Shown here: positions 1 to 11,600 of the stretch, in pieces
Layout of the letters: each line of letters begins with the position of its first letter
Position numbering within the stretch: the first letter of the stretch is position 1
NCBI GenBank assembly: GCA_023053545.1
Contig: JAKZAN010000006.1
Span: 1,927,001-1,991,000 of the forward strand
DNA length: 64,000 bases
Source: Lepidurus packardi
Taxonomy: Eukaryota > Arthropoda > Branchiopoda > Notostraca > Triopsidae
Direction of reading: 5' to 3'
Notes under the pieces: generated by a model
Databases searched by the model: none
What the model was told of the DNA's origin: nothing
The model's input: only the letters and a program-made list of their open reading frames with translations
Translations under genes and position numbers: made by a program

Positions 1-3000
1 AAAATAGAGACGAAATTTCCCAACTAGGCCGTTTTTATGAGCTTTACCAAAATACAGAATTTCGATAAACCTTTGCGCAACTAGCTTGCTCCCTGTCTAC
101 AATGCGGGTTAGTACGTTTTGTACTGCATGTTTCTTTGCACCGAATGAAATAGTCACGACTGAAATACCGCTGGCAGTAAAGATTGAATCGCCAACGCTA
201 TCAACATTTCCAGAGCCGCTAGAGCACTTGGAAGTTGTACTGTCGAAGCATTTTCACTTGCCAAAGAGGCGGAGCTTGTTTTGATCGAGTGCCAATATCG
301 GGTCGTTAGCAAGACAGGGTCATGGCTCAAGTACCGGGGTCAAGAACAAACCGTAGCTACCTTAACTGATCTACTACTGTAGTAGCGACATTTATGAAAC
401 TATACGATGTTTAACGGTTCTCTTATCAATTGCCTTCCAGGCCGCTTTCAGGAATGATACAAGGATCAAGAAAGGCCTAATTTCCTGTAATACTGCATAA
501 GCTACGAAGACAATCAACGAAAAGAAGTAATACAGCAGAGATTAAAAACTACCTTGCTGCAGTAATTGTTGTTCAGTAGCCAGGCGCCTGCGCCAAACCC
601 GGGTGTTCGTGCAAGAAGACCATCGAATGCCCTACCGACGTGCTGGGCTAGTTATAGGCTTCTCACGACCTTATGCCCGTGTAGTATGAGACCAGCTCAG
701 AATTTCTGCAGGCGTGTTAGCACGAGAAGCTGTTTACACCCACCTGTCCCTTAAATGTATTGTTAATTGTTATTAGCTACGTTCAGATAATACCTGGATT
801 CTGCTTGTGGGTGGTCAACAGTTTACAACGTTAAATGAATGTGACTTATGTTACATTTCTATGAACAGAATATTCGCTTGAATTCTCAGCGCGGCTGTCA
901 TGAGTGAACACAAAGGATGGTTAAATACTAGTTCCAGTGTTTAGACGGAAAACGCACCAAAGTGATAATCTTAGAGGCCCCGTCGACATTGTTGATAACG
1001 TCATAAGCGTGACGGATAAATCGGAGTTTTCCCTTTAAGGTTCGTAACAGGACGGGGGCTGACAACACAGAATGGAGAAAACAGTTGGATTTGAGTAACA
1101 AATTATTGTTACTCGTTGTTTCTTTTCAATGTTTGCACATTATACAAATAGAAGACAACTAAAACACAAAGTTAAGTTGTAACGTATAGTGCATGTTATT
1201 ACCCACTGTGAAAAATAAATTGTTTCTTAGATTTTATGTACCCATCCTGTTGTCGAGCGAAAATCCTTACGACTGGTATCAAACTTGGCACCTTTTCTTT
1301 TTGAAGTCGTGAACGTGACTTTTTTTTTATCATACCGGCTCTGACGGTGAAAAAAAGTATGCTACTACTCTAAAAATACGCGCATGACCAGACTATTTCT
1401 TTGCAGCAACATTGCATGGAAAGCAGAAAAACTTTTATTTTATCTTTAAGCAAAATCCTTGCCAATAGTTTACAATCAAGTTTTCTAGACAGCAATTCTT
1501 ATTTTAAATCATTTTTCATTACCCGGTCAACTGAATTAACCATTGCGGTACTGTACTCTTGAGGCTAAGGACGAGTTTGCTGCGATGCTAATCGAAACAG
1601 ACAAGAAGACTTGAATCTGATTTGGGCCATGGTCCAAAAGAACCTTGCACCACGAGCGTGGAGAAATTAGGTCCCTTTATTAGAACAGTCAAGATTATAC
1701 TTCAAGCCTCAAGTACGCGCCCCTTAAAGCTTCCAACGATGATTGGAAAGCAAGATCTCGTAGTTACATGGAGTAAAAAGTTGACATGAAAGCTTCGCTA
1801 ATGAGTTATGATAACATTAGGTAATAACATAATTAAAAGCCAACAACGCTAATCCCATGTGCTCTCATTTTCAATTTCCCAGATGACGCCAAAATTACGA
1901 TCTGCATTTTGAAATCTTCATCCAACTCTCGAGCCGCTCGCGTTGATAACAAGGCGAAACCAAAGACTTTATAATGGACTATTTGTCGTGAGACTTGCCA
2001 AGAAACCTATTTCTTTCCCTCAGTGCATTGTCAGACAATGCAGTCGATTGCTTCGGCAGAATTATGGGCGCATCTCTGTGCAACGAGTGCTAACCAGAAC
2101 AATTCCTTGGATGTGGTGGACCTGAACTGCGACCATTTTGCCGTGAAGCTCATGCGCTAAGAGCACATTTCTGACTCCTTAGTGACTTTCTGCAAAACTG
2201 CAAAAATTTGGCCGATTTTTAGTGCACTGGGTTGGGGACGTAGAATGGGGTGCGGGCAAAGTCGAATGGGGATGGTATATCCGCGCAAGTGGAAAGCCAA
2301 GACCGAGAGACGCAAAGGTATATTTCTGTTCTCTTTCTCAAGAATAAAAAAGAGAACGGTTTAAAAAGCAAGGCACGGAGAAAATATTGATTGGGAACGA
2401 TATTTTGTGACAGTTACATGATATATACGCTCCCTTATTATAGAAAACTCGCGACCTAATTACTGTTGCTATAGATATGGCAATTGACGTAGAGTGCTTA
2501 TCTTTAGGAATATGGTGGAAATAATCTCGTTAGGCCGTGCGGGGTATCCTCCTATAGGAAGAAAACGATCGAACAATTCAACCCATACTATATATAGGTT
2601 TACTTTATATCTTTATATACTAAAATACTGTATAGTACGGTACAAACCTCAGTCCAAACTTAGTGAACGACACCTCCTGTCATTTCGTTCATTCCTACGT
2701 AAAAAAGTATTTCCAGTATTTCAAAAATTTAGTTAAAGCGGCTGCCGTTTTCCTTTATTGGACTAGTTTTAATTATTAAGCTTAATCGGTAAAAATTTAT
2801 TTGTTCCAATACTAATTTCAATGTGTCATAAGCGCATGAGAAATACGTGAGTAAACGTTCAAAGCCAGGCTACGCGCTAAGAAATTAATCCTACGCAGTT
2901 TCTTCCAGAAATTTACTATCTGCCCGTTTCGAGTCTTTAGACTTATACAGCGGAGTACTGTAGAGGTTAGTAGAAGCTGGAGCTTACGAAACACGCTGGA

Positions 3001-5498
3001 ACTCATTACGGAGACCAGTTCAAAAAAACAAAATGGGCGTTAAATTTATCTAAAAGAACAAAACCAAAAAACTATGCATTGCTTCCACAAATAGCCAAAA
3101 ACGTAGGCATTTCAACACCACAAGTCAGCCACTAAATGCTAAAAATGCCACTCAAGCTGAGTTCTGCAAAGATTCCAGAACACCACAATTGATACTGAAA
3201 TGTATAGAAGAGATCAATTAACCCTGACAGCGAGTTCAATTTTTGAAGTTTCAACTTAGGTTCTTTCATTACTGCACAAAAAGAAGCGTTATTAGAGGGG
3301 GCTGAGGCAGATTTTTGACCTTAAATAACCGAACGTCTTATTCTATCAGACAGAAAACAGTGTTTGACATGGAAGTGCGACGATAGGTTACCACAAATCA
3401 ATAAGTCTGCAGCGGATATTTCTACAGCAAATATTTCTGTTTGGCTGATTAATTACAATAAATTTAAAACTAGTAATCAGAATGTCAACTTCAAGGCACA
3501 GCACGACTTTCGTTCTTAGACATTCAGAACTTTCAATAGTGAATTCCGTAATTTGATAACTGCAGTTCCTTTTAAGTTACGACCTATCATGATACGCCTA
3601 CTTAAAGCGATTTACGTGCAACTGGTTTGTTCTGATTGTATCGAAGTGGAAAAAACCACTCCAGGTCACAGAATTGGAAAGCACCGAAAGTCCAAAATTA
3701 GAGATAAAATCCCTTGAAAAATAACCATAGGATTTATCAGCTTTTACAGCGCAGCCTTTTTATTATAGTCGTCTGTAAATCGATGCTGCGACGCACTAAA
3801 ATTGCAGCGGAATGGAAAAGAACAGACACGTTTTGTCTTGACTAAATGAGCTCTTTTGAATTTTCGACTTTATCCAGCGTAAGGCACTTCAAAGCTCTAA
3901 GAAAAAAAAGTAACAACGAACAGGTCTTTCAATCAATCTGCTCTCGATTGTATGCCATCATATTGTTCAATCCATATCATGATACCCAATCTAACTTTCC
4001 TTCTTAGAAATAATCACACTTCGAGAAGAAAAACAACAACAACCTAATACGGGGCCAGATCACGTGACCGTTTTATATGAAATATAATTTGCCATGAATT
4101 CAAGCAATATGCACGCGTGTTTCCAAACCTTTCTTTTCGTAAGAAACAGCACGTTGGCAAGGAACTCATAAACTGAATAGCTGAAGACCCACCATAAAAA
4201 CGGTCTTACAACATGGAATCCAATTATAAGTTGACATTTCTTGAGAAATACAGTAAAACCAGGAAACGCCAGAGAAAGCTGGAAAAACTCATTATAAAAA
4301 AATCCGTCACCTTTTCTTCTCCACGTCGTAGTTGTATTGCTCAACGGATTTTGTTTTGTACGCACGACAAGCTAAAACGGTTCCTTCCCAGGAGACTTTT
4401 TGCAAGAAATCTTCGCTTTGATCAATTCACACTCGTTTTTCTAGCTCACTATTCTCTTTCTGTTTTCATGCCTGCAGAACGTAAAATAAAAATACCTGCG
4501 TATTTCAAACTTGTCAAGAGAGATTAAGACTGTCAAGCAAAAGTTTTCAACGTAAACTCATTTGCAACCAATCCAGCGTATATCGGGTTCCCAACACAAT
4601 TCTGCAATCACAGACATATGAGCTTTCTCGATTCCAAAGGTATCCAGACTTACTCGATTCAGAATACAAGATTACTCGCTCCGCTTCAGATCCTGTCCTG
4701 AACTTGTACGGGATATGGAGACATTGTCCTTTGTTTCCTTTTTTTTGGCAGCCGAACGTTTCGATCAATGACTGAAAGGTTTTTTGGTTCCTATAGTGCA
4801 TATAAAACAGTAATAATCTCCAAGTCCACCTCGAATAAGGTAGGTAAAAAACTACATTGGGCATTGTTATCGGGAAGTTTTACTATATGGCTTCCATAGC
4901 AGCGGTTAAACCATAATAAAAGTCTGGTGTACAAAACTCGCTTGGAATTGTTCCTTTCTAAAGCAGAACTATATAAAACGATAATCCAAGCAGCCATGCT
5001 CCAGTTTATTCAAGTTTTATAAGGACTTGGACTGTTAACAAGAGTTCAAAGCAACTGCGAACGAATTAAACTCTACGACTCTTTATTAAGTTGGGCTAAC
5101 CTATATATACCGTAGTTAGAATTTGTGAACTTAGCAAAGAAAAAAGGCCTTTTTTGGCATTATCTAACTATACAACCCTATAAAAAAAACTCGCTCCATG
5201 TAAGCTTTGGAAAGTATAGAAAGGGGATTACATGCTTACCCTTAGTTACTTGGATAATCACTAATATCCGATAGCAATGGACGCAACGAGATAGCAGTTT
5301 ATCTAAGTTTAAGTCTTCCGCCAATAATACTTGTATGAAACGTGGTAACAAAGACAGCCTTCCAACTCTCCCTAGTTCCAACGCGTATTCAATGGACCAT
5401 CACCATAACGAGTAGAAAGCATGCTACGCAACGATTGCGTAATCGATATTTCTTACTAAACTTTTTTTCGTTTTTTTTTCACCCAAACTTGAACGCAG
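1..5498. other. No supported gene (left flank)
   Basis: I see no convincing coding exon, RNA gene or mobile element here. Open frames are short, overlap on both strands and have no recognisable protein content. The composition is AT-rich with short A and T runs. The gene at 5499 must have at least one upstream exon, because its first visible exon begins inside a codon, so part of this stretch is probably its 5' exon and intron. I could not locate that exon. Confidence 0.5.
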
Positions 5499-6876
5499 GT
5501 AAAGATCGCTTGTGTCCAGAAGATCCAAGCCCAGATGAAATCGCTCATGATGATGTTAAAAATGCTTCTGGATGGGAAGTGGAGAGAAGAAGTCCACGCT
5601 CCACCAACAACGGCAACAATAACGGAGCCAGGAGACCCGCCACAATATCGGGCCCAATACTAGCTCAAGCGTAAGTCTTTTTGCAGTGTTCCTAAACATC
5701 TACAAGTATTTATTGAATATTTGCTCCAACACTTACAATAGTAAGAAAAGACACGTGCGACACGATACCGGAAATTTGTATTCCGGTACCAGTGTCGCAC
5801 ATTCTATTAAGCTACAAAATCAACTCCCAACCGAACCGATCGTCAGCTCAGTAACCTTGGCATAACCCTTCCTTTCCTTACCGACCACAATCAATACTCT
5901 CAGCTAATCTATAAAGGCCCGAGGAGGTTCACGTCGGGCAAGGTTTTCATCTGTTCATTGGAACCGTTACCCTGTGACGTTTATAATGACAAAGCTTAGT
6001 TCGTAAACACTGTTTGGACATTCTATTTGCCAAACGTGTTTTTTGAAAAGCAAAATCTGGTATCGTGCCATGATTGTAGCCAGAGTTTTTGCTGTAGCTC
6101 GTCTTACTTTAACGTTCCTCGGCTTCTTCAATCCAATAAGTTTTCAGTTTCCGTGTTTTGCTTCCTCAGAGAGTTGTCGGCGAGCCAACTTGACTTCTTC
6201 CGCATGCTGGATGAGAAAATCGAGAACGTAAGTCCTGCAATAGCTGAAGTTCGACTTCCTACTCTCTTTTGCTATCCATCAAAGTAACGACCCATAGTAA
6301 CGTTTTCAACCCATTCTGTAGGGCTACGACTACGACTCTGAAGAAGACCGAGCGTTGGATAAAAGGAAGCGGCCAAGCTCCATGTTCGATTCACCGCGTT
6401 TTAATTGCAACAGTTCGCTGTCAGCCACCAACAACAACAATTTGAACCACAATAGCAAACAACAGCAGCAACACCTATCAGCTTCTTCACGTAGTTTATC
6501 TTCTTGGCCGAACGGTAGCCTGACAGACTACCACGGCGAAAACCTGATAAGCCGCTCTTTAAGGTCGCCCCAGGCGGCATCTCCTGAGAGCCCGCGGCGA
6601 AGTAACCCCCAACCGGATCCTGTTCTACCTTCGAGCGCTCTGCGTAGCAGCAAAGATGCTCTTCCCGTACGTTTTCCACCGGCTTCTTCCTCTTCAAGCT
6701 TTTCGTACAATAACACAAACAATCATGGCGTGGATAATAGAGTATCTTCCGCTTCCTCGCGACTAATTAACGAGACCTACAGCGCCTGGCCCCTCAAAGG
6801 CTTGGCTGTTGACAAACCGGGTAATGGTAGTGGTATCGATAAATCCAAGAAAGCAGCCCCCAAAACAGTGTCTTGA
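5499..6876 (+). CDS. Unrecognised gene, last three coding exons (5' incomplete)
   Basis: Three exons join in one frame: 5499-5670, 6170-6227 and 6322-6876, ending in TGA. Splice sites are canonical: acceptor after CGCAG, donor GTAAGTC; acceptor after CCTCAG, donor GTAAGTC; acceptor after CTGTAG. The first visible exon starts at codon position 2, so more exons lie upstream. The protein fragment is about 261 residues. Its most structured part spans the 58-nt exon and the start of the last one, reading SASQLDFFRMLDEKIENGYD followed by the acidic run YDSEED. The remainder is Ser/Asn/Pro-rich, with a Gln run and a basic KRKRP motif, and is probably disordered. I do not recognise the family. The short LDFFRMLDEKIE block looks like a conserved motif in an otherwise unconstrained protein, which is inference. 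The gene is convergent with PDCD2L. Confidence 0.7.
5755..5800. repeat. Near-perfect hairpin in an intron
   Basis: The left arm at 5755-5773 (GTGCGACACGATACCGGAA) pairs with the right arm at 5781-5800 (TTCCGGTACCAGTGTCGCAC) around a 7-nt loop. There is a small imperfection in the middle. It lies in the intron between the exons at 5499-5670 and 6170-6227. Function is unknown. Confidence 0.8.
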
Positions 6877-7618
6877 CCCAGATTAATGGGCTTCCATTAC
6901 AAAAAACCATCGATGGGGTAATACAGCAGTAAACGGGACCCACTTATGTACATTTGTAATCATAATTATGTCAGACTCAGACACGGACTTCTTCCTTGAC
7001 CAAACACAAAAAAGGCTAAATCGATGTGCACGCCATCTTTAGAAGCGGCAAACCTGAACTCCATTTCCGGTAGCAGTTGCAATACAAGTCACTGAGGTGT
7101 AGCCCAGAGTATCACCATTACATAACAACTATTCACCTTCCTCGTACATGATGTGCTATACACCCGTGTCAAAATCTCGAATTACATTACAAGTTTCAGA
7201 CCGTCGGAAGCCCTTCTCAAACCTAAATACCTAAGGAATCCCGGTTTTCCTCAAAACGCGGAATGACTATACATTAAAACGACGTGTAGGTGTTGCACGA
7301 TTATTATTTTTTTCAGAATAAGCACGCAATGCTTGCAATTTAAATTTGTTTTTAACCCTCTCCTGCAACTCTGGCCTAGGAATCTAACAATGGAAAGTGG
7401 ACTCTACCAAAACAATGTGTCGTGTAAAGTACGGTGCAAATTTTGCTGGGCTCTTTTAGATCCTTTCAAGGTCATGCTTCCTTTACTCGAAACTGTAAGA
7501 ATTTTCCCTGGCATTGATATTATCGCGTATAATATTATGACTATAACGTAGGTGAGAATTTTGGATTATCAATACAACCAAGGTTGTGTCTGCCTCTAAA
7601 AATCTCGTGCAAAAAAAT
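6877..7618. other. Convergent 3' flanks, no coding sequence seen
   Basis: This lies between the TGA of the unrecognised plus-strand gene and the TGA of minus-strand PDCD2L. It should hold the 3' UTRs of both genes. I see no coding content or clear RNA gene. Confidence 0.5.
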
Positions 7619-9675
7619 TCACAGGGGTTCTCGTTGTACAATAATGAACTCTTCTCGATATATGTCTTGCGCATTCACCCAGCAACTCTGCGCACAAGTG
7701 TAAACCAACGCAGTGCCAAATTCGATTGCGAAGGCTGTATCTTCTGCGTGTGTCGTGGTAGGACGCAATACGCGGCTCAGGAACGGCATCACTTGGATTT
7801 CGAAAACTCTCGGGGATTTGCACACCGCACAAAGAGGTACGGCGGGTTCGATAATGGGCTGCAACGGCAATACAGCTGCATTTTCGCGACAATATCTGCA
7901 TGGCATGGATAATAAAGTTTCAATTTTAGCTGGGAAAAACTTCAAAATTTTTTAATGCCAGGAACATCCAGCCATCAATACAGACACACATGCGCCTTGC
8001 CATAGAAGATACAGAACCAAAAGTAAAGTGCATGTCGAACAAAAACCGTAGCCAAGTTGCAACGCAGCGATTTCAACAACGCGATCGAGCATTGATTCTA
8101 ATTACGCAAGCCTGTTGTTTTCTTCCCAACGCGTGTTATGCCTGGGTATCAATAACCATGGTCCCACAAGCATGCGACCTAATTAATGCTGAAGCCTTTC
8201 CGAAAATTGGTTTAAGAATGAAATGACGGTAGTTGGTAAGTGAAGAGGGAGTGTGCTCTGTCACAGTAGGATTTGATCGTAAGATTAAAAGGGCTTTCAG
8301 AATTGTAGGGTTACGTCACTGATCCAGTAACTTAGCAAGCACGACAAACTGCATTACAGTAGCTACACAAAAAGAATATTTTCTCGGGGTAACCAAACGC
8401 GTTTCCTTGTGTGTGCTTTGGCTTAGATTCCCTTTTAGCGGTGGCCTGAAATAGAAAATCGATTTTACCTTATGAGCTGGTTGGGTAACTGCTGCACTCG
8501 CATGATGAACTTATGAGCCAATTTGTCGCCATGGGATGGATGGCCTTTCTCGTACGATTCTTGGGAATTCCCACAACCGGTAGCTTGCGATTTTTTTCCT
8601 TCCGAGGGTATAACGCCTTCCCTTCGTTGGTATTCGGCTAAAAGTTCCCTCGCTCTCATCTGAAGAAACTCGTCTCCCAATTGGACGGCTGCTTCCTCGA
8701 TAACATCCAAATAGAAACTCTTGAAGACAGGGCGTAATGAAAGAGGTAAAGATGACGAAGTTACGGGACTAGCAAGCAATGCAAAAATATCAAGCGAGGG
8801 TCGTTCTGGTGTGTCAACTGAAATGACTTCTTCGCCTTCTTCTTCAATATCTGCTGTAGCAATTTCGGATAACTGGGAAGCTTCAGCACCTACAGGGCTT
8901 GGGGCTGCAGCATTTGCGTTTGGGTCGATGAGACTTAATTGAGACAAATCGACGTCACTTGTTGAGCTGGACGTAGAATTGCTGCTAGACGCATTGTCTC
9001 CGTCGTTGTCATTGTTCTCGTTATTGTTGGTACTTAGATTCGTAAGTTCCATTGGGTCACCCCAATCGTCAGCATCGTCCAGCCACAACGTTGACGTTGT
9101 CTGAATTACAGCGGCGGCTTGGTTGGTCGACGTTTCCGAAAAAATAATCGGAGTCTCGCAGCGCAAACAAAGCCAACTAAAACGAGTTTCGTTAGTGTGT
9201 GTAAAAAATAAAATCCTTTACTCGTTTTGTTTTTTACCTTTCAGATTTATTATAACATGGTGGATTGATGCAGCCAAATATATAGAGAGTACGGTGGTTA
9301 GGAGATATTTCCAAGGGAGAATAGACTTGCACCAGCAAAGGCAAGGTGAAGCCACACAATCGGCAACGTGGATTTTCAGGAATGTTCTTTGGCCAGTTCT
9401 ACGTAGGTTATAAATACAAAACCAGAAGCAATTAAGCACAAGTACATTTTGTTATTTATTGGTTAATGATTACTATTATTTAGATTAAGCGGAAAATGAA
9501 ACAGTGAATATAATTAAATAACAGATTAGAAATAAGAATAGTTGACAAAATTAAAACTTACTGGTAGGCCTCCAACTTTATTAGTTTGATAACTGAGCAG
9601 GTCCTCACTTATGGCAGTGATTGCCTCATCCTGAACACCCAAGAGACATTCCACTTTGACATTCATGTTCGGCAT
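7619..9675 (-). CDS. PDCD2L: PDCD2-like protein (40S assembly factor)
   Basis: There are four exons on the minus strand: 9562-9675 (ATG at 9675), 9238-9398, 8469-9176 and 7619-7895. Phases close to give 419 residues. Exon 1 carries the family start pattern LLGVQDEA...KVGGLP. Exon 2 has the N-terminal zinc-binding module CRLCG...VYSPLE...HRTLYIFGC, and SWL continues across the junction. Exon 3 carries an acidic DDADDWGD stretch, a long Asn/Asp/Ser-rich insert and the segment EKGHPSHGDKLAHKFIMRVQ. Exon 4 holds the C-terminal domain with CAVCKSPRVFEIQVMP and FGTALVYTCAQSCW, then EEFIIVQREP. No MYND finger is present between the two halves, which favours PDCD2L over PDCD2. In other animals this family escorts ribosomal protein uS5 and promotes late pre-40S maturation and export. 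The protein is longer than the roughly 358-residue human one, mainly because of the exon 3 insert. Confidence 0.95.
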
Positions 9676-10504
9676 GTTTTGTTTTGTTTAATTCAGTTCT
9701 CCTAAATTGGGAAATTGCGAGTCACTTTTAATTCCTAATAGTAATAGAAACCAAACAAAAAATACACCAGCGAAAATTATTACTGCACAACATTCAGGTC
9801 TAAAAACAAAAAGGCCAGTCAATATAGATTCAAAGTAAGCACGTAAGTTTCCCACATGATAAAAATACAACAATAAACAATAGTCGAAGGGTCCGTAAGG
9901 TAGTGCCGCTTATGGGTCTTTCACGAAACTTTCCTGGGGAACACTAATTCGCGACCCATGACACACGAATTGCGGTCAAATCATGCGCACCTTATAACTC
10001 AGTGAATCGATGTCGTGTCCTCGTGGCGACCTCGTGTCCCGCGCAGTCAAAGGGTTACGCTGAGCAGCATTAGCAATCAGAGTTGTCATAACAGCCACAC
10101 CAAACAATTTAAACAGAGCGGCCAATTTAGCTAGAGCCAGCCAATTTAGCTAGTACAGAGTGCGCTGTCACAGAATATTAAGCCGTTAGAGAAGCCACAG
10201 AACAGCCTAATCAGCACGAGCAGATAGTGCAGGAGGAGGACATGAGGATCGAGACTGAGCAACCTCGAGAAGCTCGACCCCGGGTCGCATTATTTTTTTT
10301 AATGTTTTCGCTGCGGGAAGATGCACATGCTGCTACTACGAAACCTTTATACCGTGGTCGCGGACACGAGGTCGCAGATTAGACTGCAGGTCGCGGTACA
10401 TCGATTAGTACTGTCCTGTCTTTTCAGTTTTCGGCGCACGTTTTCTCCCCCTAAAAATTCAAGTTTCGAGTGTCTTTCGGCTAGGTGATTCACGTTATTA
10501 TTTA
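9676..10504. promoter_or_regulatory. Shared divergent promoter region of PDCD2L and ABT1
   Basis: These 829 bp separate the start codons of PDCD2L (minus) and ABT1 (plus). They must contain the 5' UTRs and promoters of both genes. About half is occupied by the foldback element described separately. I cannot identify individual transcription factor sites. Confidence 0.55.
10005..10406. repeat. Foldback element with imperfect terminal inverted repeats
   Basis: The left end has AATCGATG (10005-10012) and GCGACCTCGTGTCCCGCG (10026-10043). The right end carries their inverse complements: CGCGGACACGAGGTCGC (10359-10375) and CATCGATT (10399-10406). Distances between the paired blocks differ on the two sides. 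Inside is a direct repeat, GCCAATTTAGCTAG, at 10121-10134 and 10140-10153. There is no open frame for a transposase. This resembles a non-autonomous DNA element or a structured promoter segment, and I cannot tell which. Confidence 0.55.
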
Positions 10505-11503
10505 ATGGCGAGGAAAAAAGATAAACGTTTTGTGCTTACTCATAAAGAAGAATCAGCGGATGAAGAATCTGATTCATCACCATCCACTCCAGCAAATCAG
10601 AATGACAATAAGGGTCATGAGGATCACACTACAGATGAAACCTTAAATTCTGTTAGTAATAGACCAGCAAGTGTTGTTAGTGACAATGATGATTTAGATA
10701 GCAATCTGGACAAAAAAAGAAAACCCGGCATTATATATTTGTCGTCTATTCCCATGCAAATGAATGTTGCCTTAGTCAGACAGGCTTTGCAAGTTTACGG
10801 AGAGATTGGCCGCATTTTTCTTCAACCTGCTGCATGTAAGAAATGTCTTTTTTTATTATTTCTTTAAATATTTTTAGTTCTTTAGCTTATTTGCGTTACT
10901 AACCTTATTAAACTTGCTATTTGCATGTTGCAGTTGAGAACGACAAACCTAAAAAGAAAAAACCGAGCAGAAGTTTTACAGAAGGCTGGGTAGAATTCAA
11001 GAAAAAAAGCGTTGCGAAAGCTGTAGCCCAAAGTCTTAATCGACAGCCCGTGGGCGGAAAACGACGAACACAATACCACGACATTCTATGGAACCTGAAG
11101 TATTTGTCGGGGTAAAAGATTTCGAAACTTTCTTCCTTATCCTAGTTCAAGCAATTATTTTAGGTTCAAATGGGCTCATTTAAATGAACGACTGGCTTAT
11201 GAAAAGGCAGTGCACGAGCAACGTATGCGCGCTGAAATTGCCCAAGCCAAACGAGAAGCCAACCATTTTGTCCAATCTGTTGAAAAGAGTGAAAAGCTGC
11301 GCCGTTTAGAGAAAAAGAGGAAAGCAAAGGGCACTGAGACAGAAGAACCATCTCCGGGTTACGTCGTCCAGCAAAAACCAACTGAGGAAGAATTTCAGCG
11401 AGATCTGAAGTTCAAACGAGCTAAGAAAGACACAGAAAAGCCAGACCGAGGTTCTTTCTTGCAGTCCCTTTTTGGGTCTGGGAAACAAGCTACCATAGAT
11501 TAG
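10505..11503 (+). CDS. ABT1: Activator of basal transcription 1 / ESF2-type SSU processome RNA-binding protein
   Basis: Three exons, 10505-10835, 10934-11111 and 11164-11503, encode 282 residues in one frame. The N-terminus is acidic and Ser-rich. An RRM begins with the RNP2-like strand PGIIYLSSIPMQMN and continues through VRQALQVYGEIGRIFLQP. The basic KKKK insert and EGWVEFKKKSVAKAVAQSLN complete the RRM, and HDILWNLKYLSG|FKWAHLNE is the family signature after it. A charged helix (AYEKAVHEQRMRAEIAQAKR) follows. Length matches ABT1 (272 in human). Yeast Esf2 acts in the nucleolar small-subunit processome at the early pre-rRNA cleavage steps and stimulates the helicase Dbp8. The stop codon is only 97 nt from the stop of the convergent dehydratase gene, so their 3' UTRs almost certainly overlap. 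A possible ATTAAA poly(A) signal is at 11570-11575. Confidence 0.95.
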
Positions 11504-11600
11504 AAAACCCTTTGAGGTAAGTTTGTAATTTACCAACACCTTTGTATTCCTTTTTGTCAAACAAGTAACATTAAAAAGTAAGAACTCAGATCAAAATTAT

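Noticed and set aside
4213-4527. Lys/Arg-rich 104-codon open frame
   Set aside because: Overlapped by a similarly long frame on the other strand and without any known motif; treated as chance.
8380-8460. Alternative PDCD2L exon after TTCTATTTCAG
   Set aside because: The frame is open, but the sequence does not match the family. The exon at 7619-7895 continues the conserved C-terminal domain in phase.
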